NCBI GenBank assembly: GCA_963810945.1
Contig: CAWEPI010000008.1
Span: 744,001 to 808,000, forward strand
Direction of reading: 5' to 3'
Length of the DNA: 64,000 nucleotides
Origin: JAOUEA01 sp963810945
GTDB taxonomy: Bacteria > Actinomycetota > UBA4738 > HRBIN12
The notes below the pieces were generated by a model. It was not told where the DNA came from. It saw nothing but the letters and a program-made list of their open reading frames with translations, and did not search any database. Shown piece by piece: positions 1 to 9,211 of the stretch. A program made the position numbers and the translations under genes. Positions within the stretch are counted from its first letter, which is position 1. Each line of letters opens with the position of its first letter.

Positions 1-914
1 GCACGGCCTCCTTCGAGTACCAGGCCAGCGCTAGCCAAGCCGGCGCGTCAGCGTCGGGGGGCTCCGGGTCATCAACCGTCTCATCGGCGGTGCGCTTCGC
101 CGCGGCGCTCACCGCAGCCGGCCGCTGGAACGGGACCGCCGGCGTGAGCAGCCCGAGCACGACGCCCTCGATCGTGGGGTGCACCCCGGCTTCGTAGGTC
201 GCGAGCCAGAGCGCCATCCCGAGCACGACGTAGGGGATCACCGAGCGCACGTGCCAGCGCTGCAGGAGGAGGACGAGTCCCACGAGCATCAAGGCGACCA
301 GTAGCGAGGGGCCGCTCCAGCCCGTGCGAGTAGAACAGCGCGATCACGAGGATCGCGCCGATGTCATCGACGATCGCGATCGTCAGCATCAGTGGCTTCA
401 CTCCCCCGGGCACGCGCTGGCCGGCGATCGCGAGGGCCCCCAGGGCGAGCGCGATGTCGGTGGCCATCGGCACACCCCAGCCGTGCGCGGCCTCGCCGCC
501 GGCCACTGCCAGGTACAACAGCGCCGGCACGACCATCCCGCCGACGGCCGCCAACGCTGGAAGGATCGCCGAGCGCGGCGCTCGCAGCTCACCAGTGGTG
601 AGCTCGCGCTTGATCTCGATCCCCACGAGCAGGAAGAAGATCGTCATGAGCCCGTCGTTCACCCAGAACCGCAGGTCGGTCCCGAGCACGTGCGACCCCA
701 GCGTCAGTTGCGCCGGCGTTCCCCAGAGCTCCTCGTAGGTGTGGCCCCACGGCGAGTTCACCCACAGGAGTGCCACCACCACCGCGCCGAACAGCAGCAA
801 CGCACTCGACGTCGAGGTCGTGAGGAACTCCTGGAGGGGCCGCACAACCGTGCGCGGGACGAACCTGTCGGACTGGGACCAAGCGGGGCGGAGCTCCGTG
901 CCGTCGGCGGTCAT
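1..914 (-). CDS. nhaA: Na+/H+ antiporter NhaA, cut by window edge, one frameshift
   Basis: Membrane antiporter that exchanges Na+ for H+. Translation from the ATG at 914 (GGAGGA ribosome site just upstream) shows the NhaA pattern: first membrane helix near residue 35, the motif FFLLVGIEIKREL, and the ion-binding Asp pair in VDDIGAILVIALFY. Near base 315, after FYSHG, the frame breaks. In the next frame the family C-terminal half continues without stops to base 1, including QRWHVRSVIPYVVLG and GVHPTIEGVVLGLLTP. One extra base explains this, and a sequencing indel is the simplest reason. The 3' end lies outside the window. An in-frame start at 959 exists but lacks a ribosome site. Confidence 0.85.
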
Positions 915-1506
915 GACTTCCTCCCTGCCGACCAGGCTTCCCGGCGCACCCGTCGGCATGTTACCCGGCCTTCCCGAGCGCCGTTCGTCCCGGCCCTCGA
1001 GCCGGCTGTCGCGCGTACTTCACCGAGTACACCCGATGGAATCGTCGCTGAAGCCAGGTCCCGATCGCCGCGTCGACAGATCGAAGCGCCGCCGAAGCCC
1101 ATCGCGCCGCCGCGCGCGCGAGGATCGTGCGGGAACGGTCGAAGATCCATCGAGCGATCCCGCTCATGGAAGTTGCGAACGTACTCGTCCGAGGTGCTTG
1201 GCGACGCCCCCGTGGCCCACCCAACGGCCCTCCAGGCCAGCGGCAACCCCGACGGCTGGCATCCCGGCGTGGATCGCTATGGGCATCGTTCGCACGTGAT
1301 CCAACAACAGATCTGCGGTCACGTAGTCGAAGGCGGCGACCGCGCTCCTCTCGCCGACACGGTGATACCCGCGAGCAGCAGTGTTTCGGTCAACTGCTGC
1401 CGATGCGGGCGGAACCGCTCCGCGGCTCGGCGCGAGCGATCATGATCGCGCCGCTCATCATTCGAAAGTGCCGGCGAACAGCTGGAGGGCCCGATCCGAC
1501 GCTACG
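915..1506. other. intergenic, no supported gene
   Basis: About 590 bases between the nhaA start and the ECF sigma gene. Open frames exist on both strands but none has a convincing start, ribosome site or recognisable motif. A minus-strand stretch around 1180-1390 has gene-like composition (ends ...GRVRSQLP) but is blocked by an upstream stop and matches nothing I recognise. It may be a gene remnant. Confidence 0.5.
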
Positions 1507-2169
1507 ATGCAACCTATGACCGAGCCAGAGGTTGTCGCTTCGTCCGCGGATCTCGCCACGATCGAGCGGTTGCTGGCGGGCGACGAGACGACCTTCATGA
1601 TGCTCGTCGAGCAGAACCAACCCCCGATGCTCCGCATCGCCCAGATGTATGTCTCCTCGCGCGCGGTGGCCGAAGAGGCAGTCCAGGAGGCATGGATCGG
1701 GATCCTGAAGGGCTTGCCGACGTTCGAAGGGCGATCTTCGCTCAGGACCTGGATGTACAAGATCGTCGCCAACGTGGCCAAGACACGCGGCGTGCGCGAA
1801 GGCCGCTCGCTCCCCTTCTCGGCGCTGGCAGGCGGTACCCACGACGATCCGGTCGATCCCTCGTGGTTCCAGGGCCCAGACGATCCGTCCCCGGGAGGGT
1901 GGCGCACGTTCCCCGACGATTGGCGCGGGATCCCCGAAGACCGGCTCCTGGGCCGGGAGACGCTCGACCACATCTCGCGCGCGTTGGACGGGATGCCCGC
2001 GATGCAGGCGGAGGTGGTTCGCCTTCGTGATGTGCTGGGGTGGTCCTCCGACGAGGTGTGTAACGCCCTTGACCTCACCGAGACCAATCAGCGGGTGTTG
2101 TTGCACCGTGGCCGGAGCAGGATCCGGCGAGAGCTCGGCGCCTACCTATCAGAGGGGCGGGGCGGATGA
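1507..2169 (+). CDS. ECF-type RNA polymerase sigma factor
   Basis: Extracytoplasmic-function sigma factor of about 220 aa that would direct RNA polymerase to a small regulon. Sigma region 2 is visible around residues 30-85 (VAEEAVQEAWIGILKGL, then FEGRSSLRTWMYKIVANVAKTR). Region 4 lies near residues 160-210 (MPAMQAEVVRLRDVLGWSSDEV followed by a helix-turn-helix and LHRGRSRIRREL). The linker between them is longer than usual and Pro/Asp/Gly-rich. The start is uncertain between ATG 1507 (MQPMTEP) and ATG 1516. The stop overlaps the next start (ATGA), so it is translationally coupled to a zinc-finger anti-sigma. Confidence 0.9.
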   Translation: MQPMTEPEVVASSADLATIERLLAGDETTFMMLVEQNQPPMLRIAQMYVSSRAVAEEAVQEAWIGILKGLPTFEGRSSLRTWMYKIVANVAKTRGVREGRSLPFSALAGGTHDDPVDPSWFQGPDDPSPGGWRTFPDDWRGIPEDRLLGRETLDHISRALDGMPAMQAEVVRLRDVLGWSSDEVCNALDLTETNQRVLLHRGRSRIRRELGAYLSEGRGG

Positions 2170-2408
2170 GCGAGCAGGCGCTGACATGTCACGAGGTCAT
2201 CGAACTGCTCTCGAACTACATCGAGGGCGTCCTGTCCGCCGACGATCACCGGCGCGTGGACGACCACCTCGCGCTGTGCGATGGCTGCGCGACGTACCTC
2301 GACCAGATGCGCGAGGCGATCCGGCTGACGGGGAGGGTCACGGAGGAGCAGGTGCCGGAAGACGAGAAGGCGGCGCTGCTGACCGCGTTCCGCGATTGGC
2401 GGAGCTAA
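2166..2408 (+). CDS. zinc-finger (zf-HC2) anti-sigma factor, soluble
   Basis: An 80-aa protein overlapping the sigma gene by four bases (ATGA). It carries the ZAS signature His-x3-Cys-x2-Cys as HLALCDGC near residues 33-40, with an upstream Cys in LTCHEVIELLSNYIEG, typical of anti-sigma domains that hold region 2/4 of their partner sigma. No membrane segment follows, so it is a cytoplasmic version; such proteins often sense redox through zinc loss. Pairing with the upstream ECF sigma is inferred from the overlap. Confidence 0.88.
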   Translation: MSEQALTCHEVIELLSNYIEGVLSADDHRRVDDHLALCDGCATYLDQMREAIRLTGRVTEEQVPEDEKAALLTAFRDWRS

Positions 2409-2504
2409 CCCGAGACCGATCCAGGTCCCACCCAGTTTCCTGTAACGACCGCACCCCCTCACAGGACGACACTCCGTCCGGAACGATCCGAAAGGGGGAC
2501 GGCC

Positions 2505-3524
2505 ATGGAGATGTCCATGGAAGGCGCGGTCTTCGTCCAGACGAACGCCGCACACAACGAGGTGATCGCTTTCTCACGCGCGGCCGATGGGTCGCTCGCA
2601 CGCGAGGGCGAGTCCGCGACCGGCGGCGCGGGCAACGACGAGCCGCACCTGCCATCGCAGGGCTCGGTCACGCTGACACGTGACCGCCGCCACCTGCTCG
2701 TCACGAACGTCGCGAGCAACGACGTGAGCGTCTTCGCCGTGAACGGCGCGATGCTCGAGCTCACCAAGACCGTGCCGGTGGGCATGGCGCCCCGGAGCGT
2801 CGCCGAGCACGATGGCTTGGTCTTCGTGCTCAACACCGGCGACGCCACGATCACGGGCTTCCGGCTCGTCGACTCCGACCTGGTCCCGATCGAGGGTGCC
2901 ACGCGGTCGCTGTCGACGCCTGACGGCGCGCAGGTCGGCTTCACGCCCAACGGGCGGGCACTGGTCGTTACCGAGCGCGGTGGCGACAAGATCTCTTCCT
3001 ACGCCGTCGGGATGGACGGCATGCTCGGGGAGGCGCGCACGATCGACTCGCTCGGCGCCACTCCGTACGGCTTCGCGATCTCGAACGAGGGCACACTCGT
3101 CGTGACCGAGGCGTTCCGCGCGGAGAAGGGCGCCGCGGCCGCCTCGAGCTACCGCATCGACGGTGATGCGGTCACGCCCGGCACCGCGAGCGTCGGCAAC
3201 GGCCGCAGCGAGATCTGCTGGGCCGTGATCACGAACGACGGCCGCTACGCCTTCACGACGAACTTCGCCGATGGGGCCGTCTCTCGCTACGCGATCGGCA
3301 TGGACGGCTCGATCACCCTCGAGGACGCGACCGCCGCGATCACCGAGGACGGGCGTCCAGGCCTCCGCGACGAGGATCTGTCCGACGACGGGCGGTACCT
3401 GTACGCGATCGACGCGGACCAGGGCCAGGTCGTCGCATGGTCGGTCGACGACCGCGGCCAGCTGTCCGCCGCCGGCTCGTGGGGCGGTCTGCCCACGACG
3501 ATCGCCGGGCTCGCCGCGCGCTGA
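2505..3524 (+). CDS. beta-propeller protein, lactonase / 6-phosphogluconolactonase-like family
   Basis: A 339-aa protein built of repeated blades, for example VFVQTNAAHNEVIAFSRA, HLLVTNVASNDVSVFAV, VFVLNTGDATITGFRL, LVVTERGGDKISSYAV and AFTTNFADGAVSRYAI. This is the pattern of the seven-bladed lactonase fold. No signal peptide is visible, so it is probably cytoplasmic. The start at 2505 follows a GGGGGA ribosome site; 2514 is possible. Its stop overlaps the next start (TGATG), so the two genes are co-translated. The substrate cannot be told from sequence. Confidence 0.75.
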   Translation: MEMSMEGAVFVQTNAAHNEVIAFSRAADGSLAREGESATGGAGNDEPHLPSQGSVTLTRDRRHLLVTNVASNDVSVFAVNGAMLELTKTVPVGMAPRSVAEHDGLVFVLNTGDATITGFRLVDSDLVPIEGATRSLSTPDGAQVGFTPNGRALVVTERGGDKISSYAVGMDGMLGEARTIDSLGATPYGFAISNEGTLVVTEAFRAEKGAAAASSYRIDGDAVTPGTASVGNGRSEICWAVITNDGRYAFTTNFADGAVSRYAIGMDGSITLEDATAAITEDGRPGLRDEDLSDDGRYLYAIDADQGQVVAWSVDDRGQLSAAGSWGGLPTTIAGLAAR

Positions 3525-4000
3525 TGCAGCTCGAAGACCTGTACCGGGTGACGTTCACGACCCCGGAGTCGTGGACGGTCACCCGGCCGGGTGCCGACGG
3601 TGCCGAGGGACAGAGCTTCCTGATCGCCGAGGGACGAGCCGATGGCCGCCTCTCGGCGCGGTACCGCGCGGCGAACTACCCGCGCCGTCGCACGGACGGT
3701 GCGCTCGAGCCTTCGTTCCGCGGGGTGCTCGAGACAGATGACGGCGCGACGATCCTCTTCCACTGGGAAGGTCTCGCGTCGATGACGCCCTCGGGCATGC
3801 GCCAACTCCTCGGTACGATCCAGCACGTCACCGACGACGATCGCTACGCGTGGCTGAACGACCGCGTGTGCGCGATCGAGGGCGAGGTCAGGCCTCGCGT
3901 CGAAGGCGACGGGTTCGATGTCGTGCTGGATGTTTGGGTGATGGTGTGGGAACCGATCCGCGACCGAAACGAACAGGTGGCGAACGAGGGGCCATCTTGA
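3524..4000 (+). CDS. DUF3237-like protein
   Basis: A 158-aa soluble protein starting at ATG 3524, which shares a base with the upstream stop. The pattern resembles DUF3237: LYRVTFTTPESW at the start, EGRADGRLSARYRAANYPRRR, DDGATILFHWEGLA and the terminal VWVMVWEP. The molecular function of the family is unknown; members form small beta-barrels. Coupling to the lactonase-like gene suggests a shared pathway, but this is inference. Confidence 0.6.
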   Translation: MQLEDLYRVTFTTPESWTVTRPGADGAEGQSFLIAEGRADGRLSARYRAANYPRRRTDGALEPSFRGVLETDDGATILFHWEGLASMTPSGMRQLLGTIQHVTDDDRYAWLNDRVCAIEGEVRPRVEGDGFDVVLDVWVMVWEPIRDRNEQVANEGPS

Positions 4001-4454
4001 CCCGGATCTCGTAACGAACCACAGCCGACGAACACCGCGAACCCGTCGCGACAGCTCCACCATCCAGTTCGATACCCGCATCCGAGTTCTTCGAACGTAG
4101 GGAGGTTCCATGCGCTTGCTCGCACTTCGCACGAGGCGCCGGCCTCCCGATGCTGGTCACCGGCTTCGTCGCGGCGCCGGCGGTCCCGGACAGCCGGTTA
4201 GGGAGATCTGGTTGCTACCAGCGTCGACGGCGAGCACCCGGTCACCTTCAGGCGTCGCCTGAATCGAGCCTTGCGATCGGCCTGTGCCGGCTTCACGGCC
4301 GTATTGCCCCTCCCCCTTCTCCCTTCGCCCCTGAGGATTGACCCCCGAGGACGGGCACAGTTGGATAACGAACGTTGCCCCTTGCGTTTACTACCCGTGT
4401 ACCGCCTCCGGAACGAGCCCTCTGACCTGCCATTGTCGCCCGAGCTCTCCCTCC
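4001..4454. other. non-coding stretch left of the tRNA-like island border
   Basis: No supported gene. Short open frames on both strands lack starts and motifs. Bases from about 4296 onward resemble 16867-17040 inside the right-hand island (listed as a repeat), so part of this stretch is likely debris from an older integration. Confidence 0.5.
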
Positions 4455-4460
4455 CCAGGG
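4296..4460. repeat. degenerate direct repeat, copy 1 (partner 16867-17040)
   Basis: By eye about 70% identical to 16867-17040 over roughly 165 bases. Shared blocks include cttctcccttcgcc, ggattgaccccc, gcgtttactacccgtgtacc and gcctccggaac. The segment runs directly into the tRNA-Ile fragment at 4455. It may be the end of a third, largely lost element related to the one carrying the rep gene. Confidence 0.6.
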
Positions 4461-4515
4461 GGTTCCTGTCGGTGGGCCTGGATGGACTTTGAACCATCGA
4501 CCTCTTCCCTATCAG
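4455..4515 (-). repeat. degenerate tRNA-Ile 3' fragment (candidate att site)
   Basis: Bases 4473-4515 match the 3' part of tRNA-Ile(GAT) at 23070-23111, apart from one inserted t (gactttgaacc) and one t-to-c change (ttccctatcag). The likeness extends 18 bases beyond the tRNA 3' end (ccagggggttcctgtcggt against ccagggggttcgtgtcggt at 23052-23070). It cannot form a tRNA, because the 5' half is missing. Best read as an old attachment-site copy left by integration at the tRNA gene. Confidence 0.75.
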
Positions 4516-4604
4516 AGATGGTTCGCATAGCCCCTCTACCTGCGTATTCGCTGGTGTGAGCCACTCCAGGTCGTCTCACCCGAACCGTCGAGTCCCGTGT
4601 GATT

Positions 4605-4632
4605 CGGTCGGCTCCTTGACCAGGTGTTGACC
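4605..4632. repeat. putative integrase arm-type repeat, copy 1
   Basis: A 28-base sequence (cggtcggctccttgaccagg then tgttgacc) that differs by one base from 9930-9957. Both lie about 90 bases to the right of a tRNA-Ile fragment. Each holds two (T)TGACC words. Similar TGACC pairs occur just upstream of the integrase gene (22975-22996). Equal spacing from the core suggests arm-type integrase sites. Confidence 0.55.
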
Positions 4633-4663
4633 GACGAGGAGCGCTACGAGCTGATACAGGTTC

Positions 4664-5978
4664 TTACGCCGTGGCCCCTGAAGAGTCGCTCCGGATCACG
4701 TTCCGGCCGTCGGGGCTGAAGGTCCGAGCGTGGTACCACCACCCGTCCACCACCCGTAGAACAGGTCATATCCGGACAGCCCGCCGCCGCCCCAGCTTCT
4801 GTGGACGAGCCCGTCGATGGGTTGGGTCTTACCCGTTCCGTCGGCGTTCGCAACCACCCACACGCCGCAGGCGTTGTAGGCGACCTGCGTTCCGTTGGGG
4901 GCCCAGACCGGGAGCGCATCCTGCATCGCACCCATGTCGCAGCCGTTCAAGTCGAAGACCTTGATCCGGTCCGAGTCGAAGACCTTGATCCGGTTCGAGC
5001 CGTCCGGCGCGACCGTCCAGACCTCCAAGTCGGGGGGCAACGGCGGTCTGTTCCCGAAGTAGAGTGGGAAGACGATCCGGTCCCCGTTCGGCGACCATTC
5101 CGGGCGTCCTCACCCTCGAGCAGGAGATGGAGATCCGACCCATCGGCCTTCATGACCTGTATCCGATCTCCACCCTGGGGTAGTCGATGTCGTGGACCAT
5201 GATCTGCGTGCCGTCGGGGGAGTAGTCGATGTCGAGGACGGACTCGAACGAGTCCGCAAGGGGTGAGCGTTTCCCACCCTTCGCCGCGACCTCATAGACG
5301 GAACCTCCGTCCGAGTAAGGCGATTCGGGTGCCGTCGGGCGACCATCCCAGCGCGGTCACGTTCCCCTCCGCCGTCCCGAGGGATATCAGACGACCATCC
5401 GAAGGATCGATGACGAACAGCTCATCGGTCTCACCGTCGACGCGCGCGTAGGCGAGCCGATCGCCCACCGGCGACCAAGCCCACAGCGCGTCGATGCCTT
5501 CCGCGTCCGGGGTGGCCTCGCACGGCGTCGTCAACTGCCGAGGTTCACCGATCGCGCTTTGGACCCAGAGTCCTGCCGTTGGCCCGCACGGACCATGGGG
5601 CATGCCCTCGAGGCTATCGAAGGAGACCTCGAACGCGACCCAGCGGCCGTCGGATGACCACTCGGCGGTCTTGACGAAGCTCGTGCAGCCTGGGTAGTCC
5701 GGGCAGTCGACGATCCCGTCGGTCTCCACGACCTTGCGGGCGTCGCCCGTCTCCGGGTCCTGGGCGGCCAGGTCCGGACCGGTTCCCTCTCGCACGAACA
5801 CGAGGATCTCTCCGTCCCGGCGGAGCTCGGTCGGCATCGGGGTTGGCGGTAGATCCTCCACCGGGGCTCCGCGATCCCCATGGTCAGCGGAAGCGTCCGT
5901 CGCCTCCGGACCCGACGTGCATGCTACAAGCGCGAGCATGACCGCCAGCGCGACAAGACGTCCCGGGCGGATCCTCAT
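4664..5978 (-). pseudogene. PD40/TolB-like beta-propeller lipoprotein, several frameshifts
   Basis: Begins at ATG 5978 with a lipoprotein signal (ALAVMLALVACTSG, lipobox Cys near residue 20) and PD40 blades such as WSSDGRWVAFEV, WSPVGDRLAYARV and LGWSPDGTRIA. The family sequence then jumps frame at about 5320, 5180, 5105 and 4715. Blades such as DYSPDGTQIMVHD, WSPNGDRIVFPLYFG, WAPNGTQVAYN and FSPDGRNVIRSD can still be read, and the protein ends at TAA 4664. Bases 4951-4998 are a tandem 24-base duplication. Its start overlaps the upstream gene's stop (TGATG). Either a decayed gene or a real gene hit by sequencing errors. The product would be a surface-anchored propeller. Confidence 0.7.
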
Positions 5979-7332
5979 CAGACTTCCTCCCTCAGGCCCT
6001 GCGGCCGCAGATCCGCCCAGTCGATCCCGTCGACGAGGCGGCGGAGGTCGGAGGCGTCCGCGTTCAAGACATAGAGATCGTCGTGCTCGCTTCGACGAAG
6101 CAGGAGCCGAGTCCCATCCTCACGTTCGCCGTCGCTCGCTGAGCCGACCGCTGGAGCGCGCCGCGCCATCACCGCGACAGCCACTCGCCCTCCCATGTCC
6201 CGGCGACGACGAGCCGGGGGTCGGAGCCGTCGGCGCCGATGCTCCACAGCGAAGACTTGCCCGTTTCCCCGGTCTTCGAGTCCTCGGTCCTCGAGAAGAG
6301 GATGCGGTCGCCCTTGGGTGAGAACCCGATGACCTCGAGGGACGTTCCGCGCTTCCCTTCGGTCAGCAGGGTCACCGATCCGGTCACCACATCGAGGACC
6401 CGCACCTCGGCACCGCTTGAGAACGCGATCCGATCGCCGGTCGGGGACCACGCGTAACCCCAGTCGGAGCTCGGCGCCCCCCGGTCGAACACCTGCCTGG
6501 GTTCGGAACCGTCGGAGCGCGCAACCGTCAGCGATCCGGAGGCGCTGTAAGCGACGAGCAACCCGTCGGGCGAGTAGGTGGCGTACGGGTCGCCCCCGCG
6601 CGACGGGAGCGGCCGCGGCGTGCTGCCGTCGAGCGGCAACTCCCAGTTCTCGACCCGCACCGATGTACCGTCGGGCATCCACTCCGGGTCGTGGTCGCCG
6701 GACGGGGTCCATCCGGGCGGCATCGTGAGCTGCGCCTGCCGAGCGCCATCGAGGCCGTAGACGCCGATCGTGGAGACCGTCTCTCCGTAGCTGAAGTTGT
6801 CCCACACCGCGACGCTTGTGGAATCCGGCGACCACGCGATCTGCCATCCGCCGAGCGGGAACGTCGCGACCACGTTGCCCTCCGCGTCGCTGATCACGCC
6901 CCCGGAGCAGGAGCGGTAGGCGAGGTACCGCCCGTCCGGCGACCACATGGATCCCTCCGCCGAGTAGCCGTCGCTGCGGCCGTCGCATGCATCGTCGCCG
7001 CGGTTGTCCGCGATCTTGAGGGCGTTCGAGCCGTCCGGGTCGGCGACGTAGACGTCGCCGTGCACGATGTACGCGAGCGTGCCCGACGCCGCCGCCGCCG
7101 GCGGGGGCTTGACAGGCGGCGGGTTCGCCGGGATAGGGGCCGACGTCAGCGAGCGGAAGAAAACGATCCCCGTCGCGAGCGCCACGATGACGGCGACGGC
7201 GCCCGCACGGATCCGCCGGTTCCGCTGCTTCCGCTCACGTCGGCGCTCTAGCCCCTCGAGCCCGTCGGCGGGAAGCGGGACGTCAGCCACGGCTCGATCG
7301 GCGCGCTCGAGCAGGACCTTGAGGTCAGACAT
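5978..7332 (-). CDS. membrane anti-sigma-like protein with PD40 beta-propeller (one frameshift)
   Basis: A cytoplasmic N-terminal stretch of about 45 residues (MSDLKVLLERADRAVADVPL, then an Arg-rich ERRRERKQRNRR) precedes one membrane helix (AGAVAVIVALATGIVFF) and an external PD40 propeller with blades MWSPDGRYLAYRS, IAWSPDSTSVAVW, TYSPDGLLVAYSA, AWSPTGDRIAFSS and GFSPKGDRILFSR. A stop occurs at 6169, but a further blade (DLYVLNADASDLRRLVDG) continues in another frame to TGA 5978, so one frameshift near 6160 is likely. Its ATG lies inside the sigma gene's end (8-base overlap). The layout is that of a transmembrane anti-sigma whose outer domain senses a ligand. Function inferred from context. 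Confidence 0.72.
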
Positions 7333-7858
7333 CTTCGCGTTCCTTCCGCTCTCGGAGCGCCGCTCGCGCCTGCGAGGTGAGCATGCGCACGGTGCCCGGT
7401 CGGATGCCGAGGATCCCGCTTGCCTCCTCGGAGCTGTAGCCGAGGAGTTCGGTCACGACGATGGCCGCCCGCTGCCGCGTGGTGAGGGAGGCGAGCGAAC
7501 GCATCGCATCGTCGCGCTCAAGGACGCTCTCGATGAGGTCACGCTCAGCCGGGGGACGGATCGACCGCGCGGCCGCCGTCATCGTTCGACGAAGCGCCGA
7601 GCGGCGTAGGTTGAGCGCCGTCTTGAACAGATAGCCGACGGGATCGTCGAGCCTGCCGACGCGATCCCATCGCTCCCAAACCCTGACGAAGGCCTCTTGC
7701 ATCAGGTCCTCGGCCTCCGCGGAGTCGTGCGTGATGAGCAGAAGGGCTCGGAACAACCGCTCACGCTCGGCCTCGAAGAAGTCCTCGAACGCGAGCGTGA
7801 CCCGAAGATCTCCTGCGGATCCACTCACAGCGGCATCCTGCTGCTCCATCGCCCTCAT
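7325..7858 (-). CDS. ECF-type sigma factor (SigE/SigJ-like size)
   Basis: A 177-aa sigma factor. Region 2 reads FEDFFEAERERLFRALLLIT with AEAEDLMQEAFVRVWERW; region 4 reads ASLTTRQRAAIVVTELLGYS then a helix-turn-helix and VRMLTSQARAALRERKE. The start is set at ATG 7858 (MRAMEQQ); ATG 7849 is an alternative, and neither has a strong ribosome site. The stop overlaps the downstream PD40 anti-sigma-like gene by 8 bases. Bases 7474-7858 are part of a 504-base exact direct repeat whose second copy carries only the N-terminal two thirds of this gene. Confidence 0.9.
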   Translation of the reverse strand: MRAMEQQDAAVSGSAGDLRVTLAFEDFFEAERERLFRALLLITHDSAEAEDLMQEAFVRVWERWDRVGRLDDPVGYLFKTALNLRRSALRRTMTAAARSIRPPAERDLIESVLERDDAMRSLASLTTRQRAAIVVTELLGYSSEEASGILGIRPGTVRMLTSQARAALRERKEREDV

Positions 7859-7977
7859 GAACGCGCTCGAGACACCATACGCATAGGCGGCACAGCGCCT
7901 TTTCCATGTCGACGAGGAGGCCGCAGACCTTCGGCTCGCCATGCGGTGCCGACACGATGGGCTCGTGGCGCCCTCTC
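7474..7977. repeat. 504-bp exact direct repeat, copy 1
   Basis: Identical base for base, as read by eye, to 9212-9715 with an offset of 1738. Likeness continues for about 8 more bases after a one-base gap (gaggtagg). Covers the upstream region and most of the ECF sigma coding sequence. Perfect identity implies a very recent duplication or an assembly artefact. Confidence 0.93.
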
Positions 7978-8081
7978 CGAGGTAGGGCTTCATATCAACG
8001 CCGCTCCCGTCTCGAGGGGATCGATCGGGGAACTCGTCGAGAACTGTCATGAGACAGCAACTCATCAGACGGCGAGCGTGG

Positions 8082-8460
8082 CTAACCATGCATCAGCGGG
8101 ATCCGGTAGAGCATGGCCCGCCACCCGCGGAGGTTCTCGACTTGGGTCGAGATCCAGAGCAGCCCGTCGCTTGCGTGCGCGCTGCCGCTGACCTGCGACG
8201 ACCCGATCCGCGCAACGACGCGATCGGTGGCCGGGTCGACCTGTGCGACCAGCTCGGAGCTGGCACGGAGCCAGACGAACCCCGCTCCGACGGTGAGCTC
8301 GCCGCCCTCGATGACTGCGTCCACCGGGATTGGGGCGACGACCTTGTTGGACGTTGGGTTGGCGAATCCCGACGCCGAAGCGCGGCGGTTCTCGCGACGC
8401 GAGTCGTTCTTCGAGACTCCGGAGACCGTCGTGCCGCCTGGGCCGCAGCACGGCGGCCGA
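8082..8460 (-). pseudogene. remnant of a YncE/Vgb-like beta-propeller gene
   Basis: One frame reads NPTSNKVVAPIPVDAVIEGG, GFVWLRASSELVAQVDPATD, RVVARIGSS and LLWISTQVENLRGWRAMLYR before a stop at 8082. These are typical blades of the YncE / virginiamycin-B-lyase-like propeller family (VWV...VDPATD). There is no start codon with a ribosome site, and the sequence before NPTSNK loses the pattern, so this is a 3' fragment with a probable frameshift. It sits between the two copies of the 504-base repeat. Confidence 0.5.
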
Positions 8461-8543
8461 GATCCGCTCAGCGATCTGCCACTAACGGCAGGCCCATGAA
8501 GACTGACGACTGACGACTCAGCCCGAGAGCCCGAGCACCTGGA

Positions 8544-9191
8544 TTAGGCTACATGGAGCTTCCAGGTGACCGTGAAGCGGCCGGTCCCGAACGCCTTCAT
8601 ACGGATCCTGTGCAATCCGGCGTCGAGCGGCTTGAGGATGAAGAGGAATCCTTTCGTCACCGACTTGCTCGGCCCCGCAGCCACGTGCCAGATGTTCCTC
8701 GCCGGGTAGTCGACGATCTCTCCCGGCGTGCGGAAGATCCACCGTCGATTCGCCGCAAGGCGTTCGCCGTCGATCAGGACGAGCTGGTGGAAGTGTCGGG
8801 CGCCCCACACCCGATTGAAGTACTTCGTGGCACACCGGCGGAGTTGGAAGTAGCTGTCACCCAATCCCTCGGCGGTCGAACACTCGACCGCCACCGTCCC
8901 GAAGACGATCGGCACGCCGGCGGGGACGGCGCAGTTAGCTCCAAAGGGCCCGACGAAGATCGCGCCATCGACCGGCTCGCAGTTCCTCGGACCGTCCGGA
9001 TGGAAGTAGGGGTTCTGTCCGCGAGGGATCTCCTGCAACCACGTTCCAAAGTAGGCGCTTGCCCACGTCGGGTAGTCCATGGCGAGCGGGGACGAATCGG
9101 GCGGGTAGACGGGCCGCGTGCCAGCAGCGGCGGGCAACGCCATCGTGAGCGCGAGACATGCAACCAGAAGTCCCGTGAAAGTCCTTCGCAT
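8544..9191 (-). CDS. secreted protein of unknown function
   Basis: A 215-aa protein with a clear signal peptide (MRRTFTGLLVACLALTMALP then AAAG). The mature part has four Cys residues (NCEPVDG, ANCAVPAG, VECSTAEG, RRCATKYF), which could form two disulfides. Family not recognised; the C-terminal half (FTVTWKLHVA end) looks like a beta-sandwich. The start at 9191 follows a GGGAGGGAG ribosome site. The frame also stays open upstream into the truncated sigma copy, giving a possible in-frame fusion, but the ribosome site and signal peptide favour the short form. Confidence 0.75.
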   Translation of the reverse strand: MRRTFTGLLVACLALTMALPAAAGTRPVYPPDSSPLAMDYPTWASAYFGTWLQEIPRGQNPYFHPDGPRNCEPVDGAIFVGPFGANCAVPAGVPIVFGTVAVECSTAEGLGDSYFQLRRCATKYFNRVWGARHFHQLVLIDGERLAANRRWIFRTPGEIVDYPARNIWHVAAGPSKSVTKGFLFILKPLDAGLHRIRMKAFGTGRFTVTWKLHVA

Positions 9192-9211
9192 CCGAGTGCT
9201 CCCTCCCGCGG

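Noticed and set aside
324..1445. A 373-codon plus-strand open frame across nhaA and the region before the sigma gene
   Set aside because: It is antisense to nhaA, has shadow composition (Arg/His/Pro-rich), no ribosome site and no motif.
5979..6988. A separate 336-codon minus-strand gene overlapping the PD40 anti-sigma
   Set aside because: Only its last 60 codons look real, and these are the frameshifted end of the PD40 protein; the rest is a shadow.
8049..8513. Plus-strand frame between the 504-base repeats
   Set aside because: Antisense to the propeller remnant, with no ribosome site or motif.
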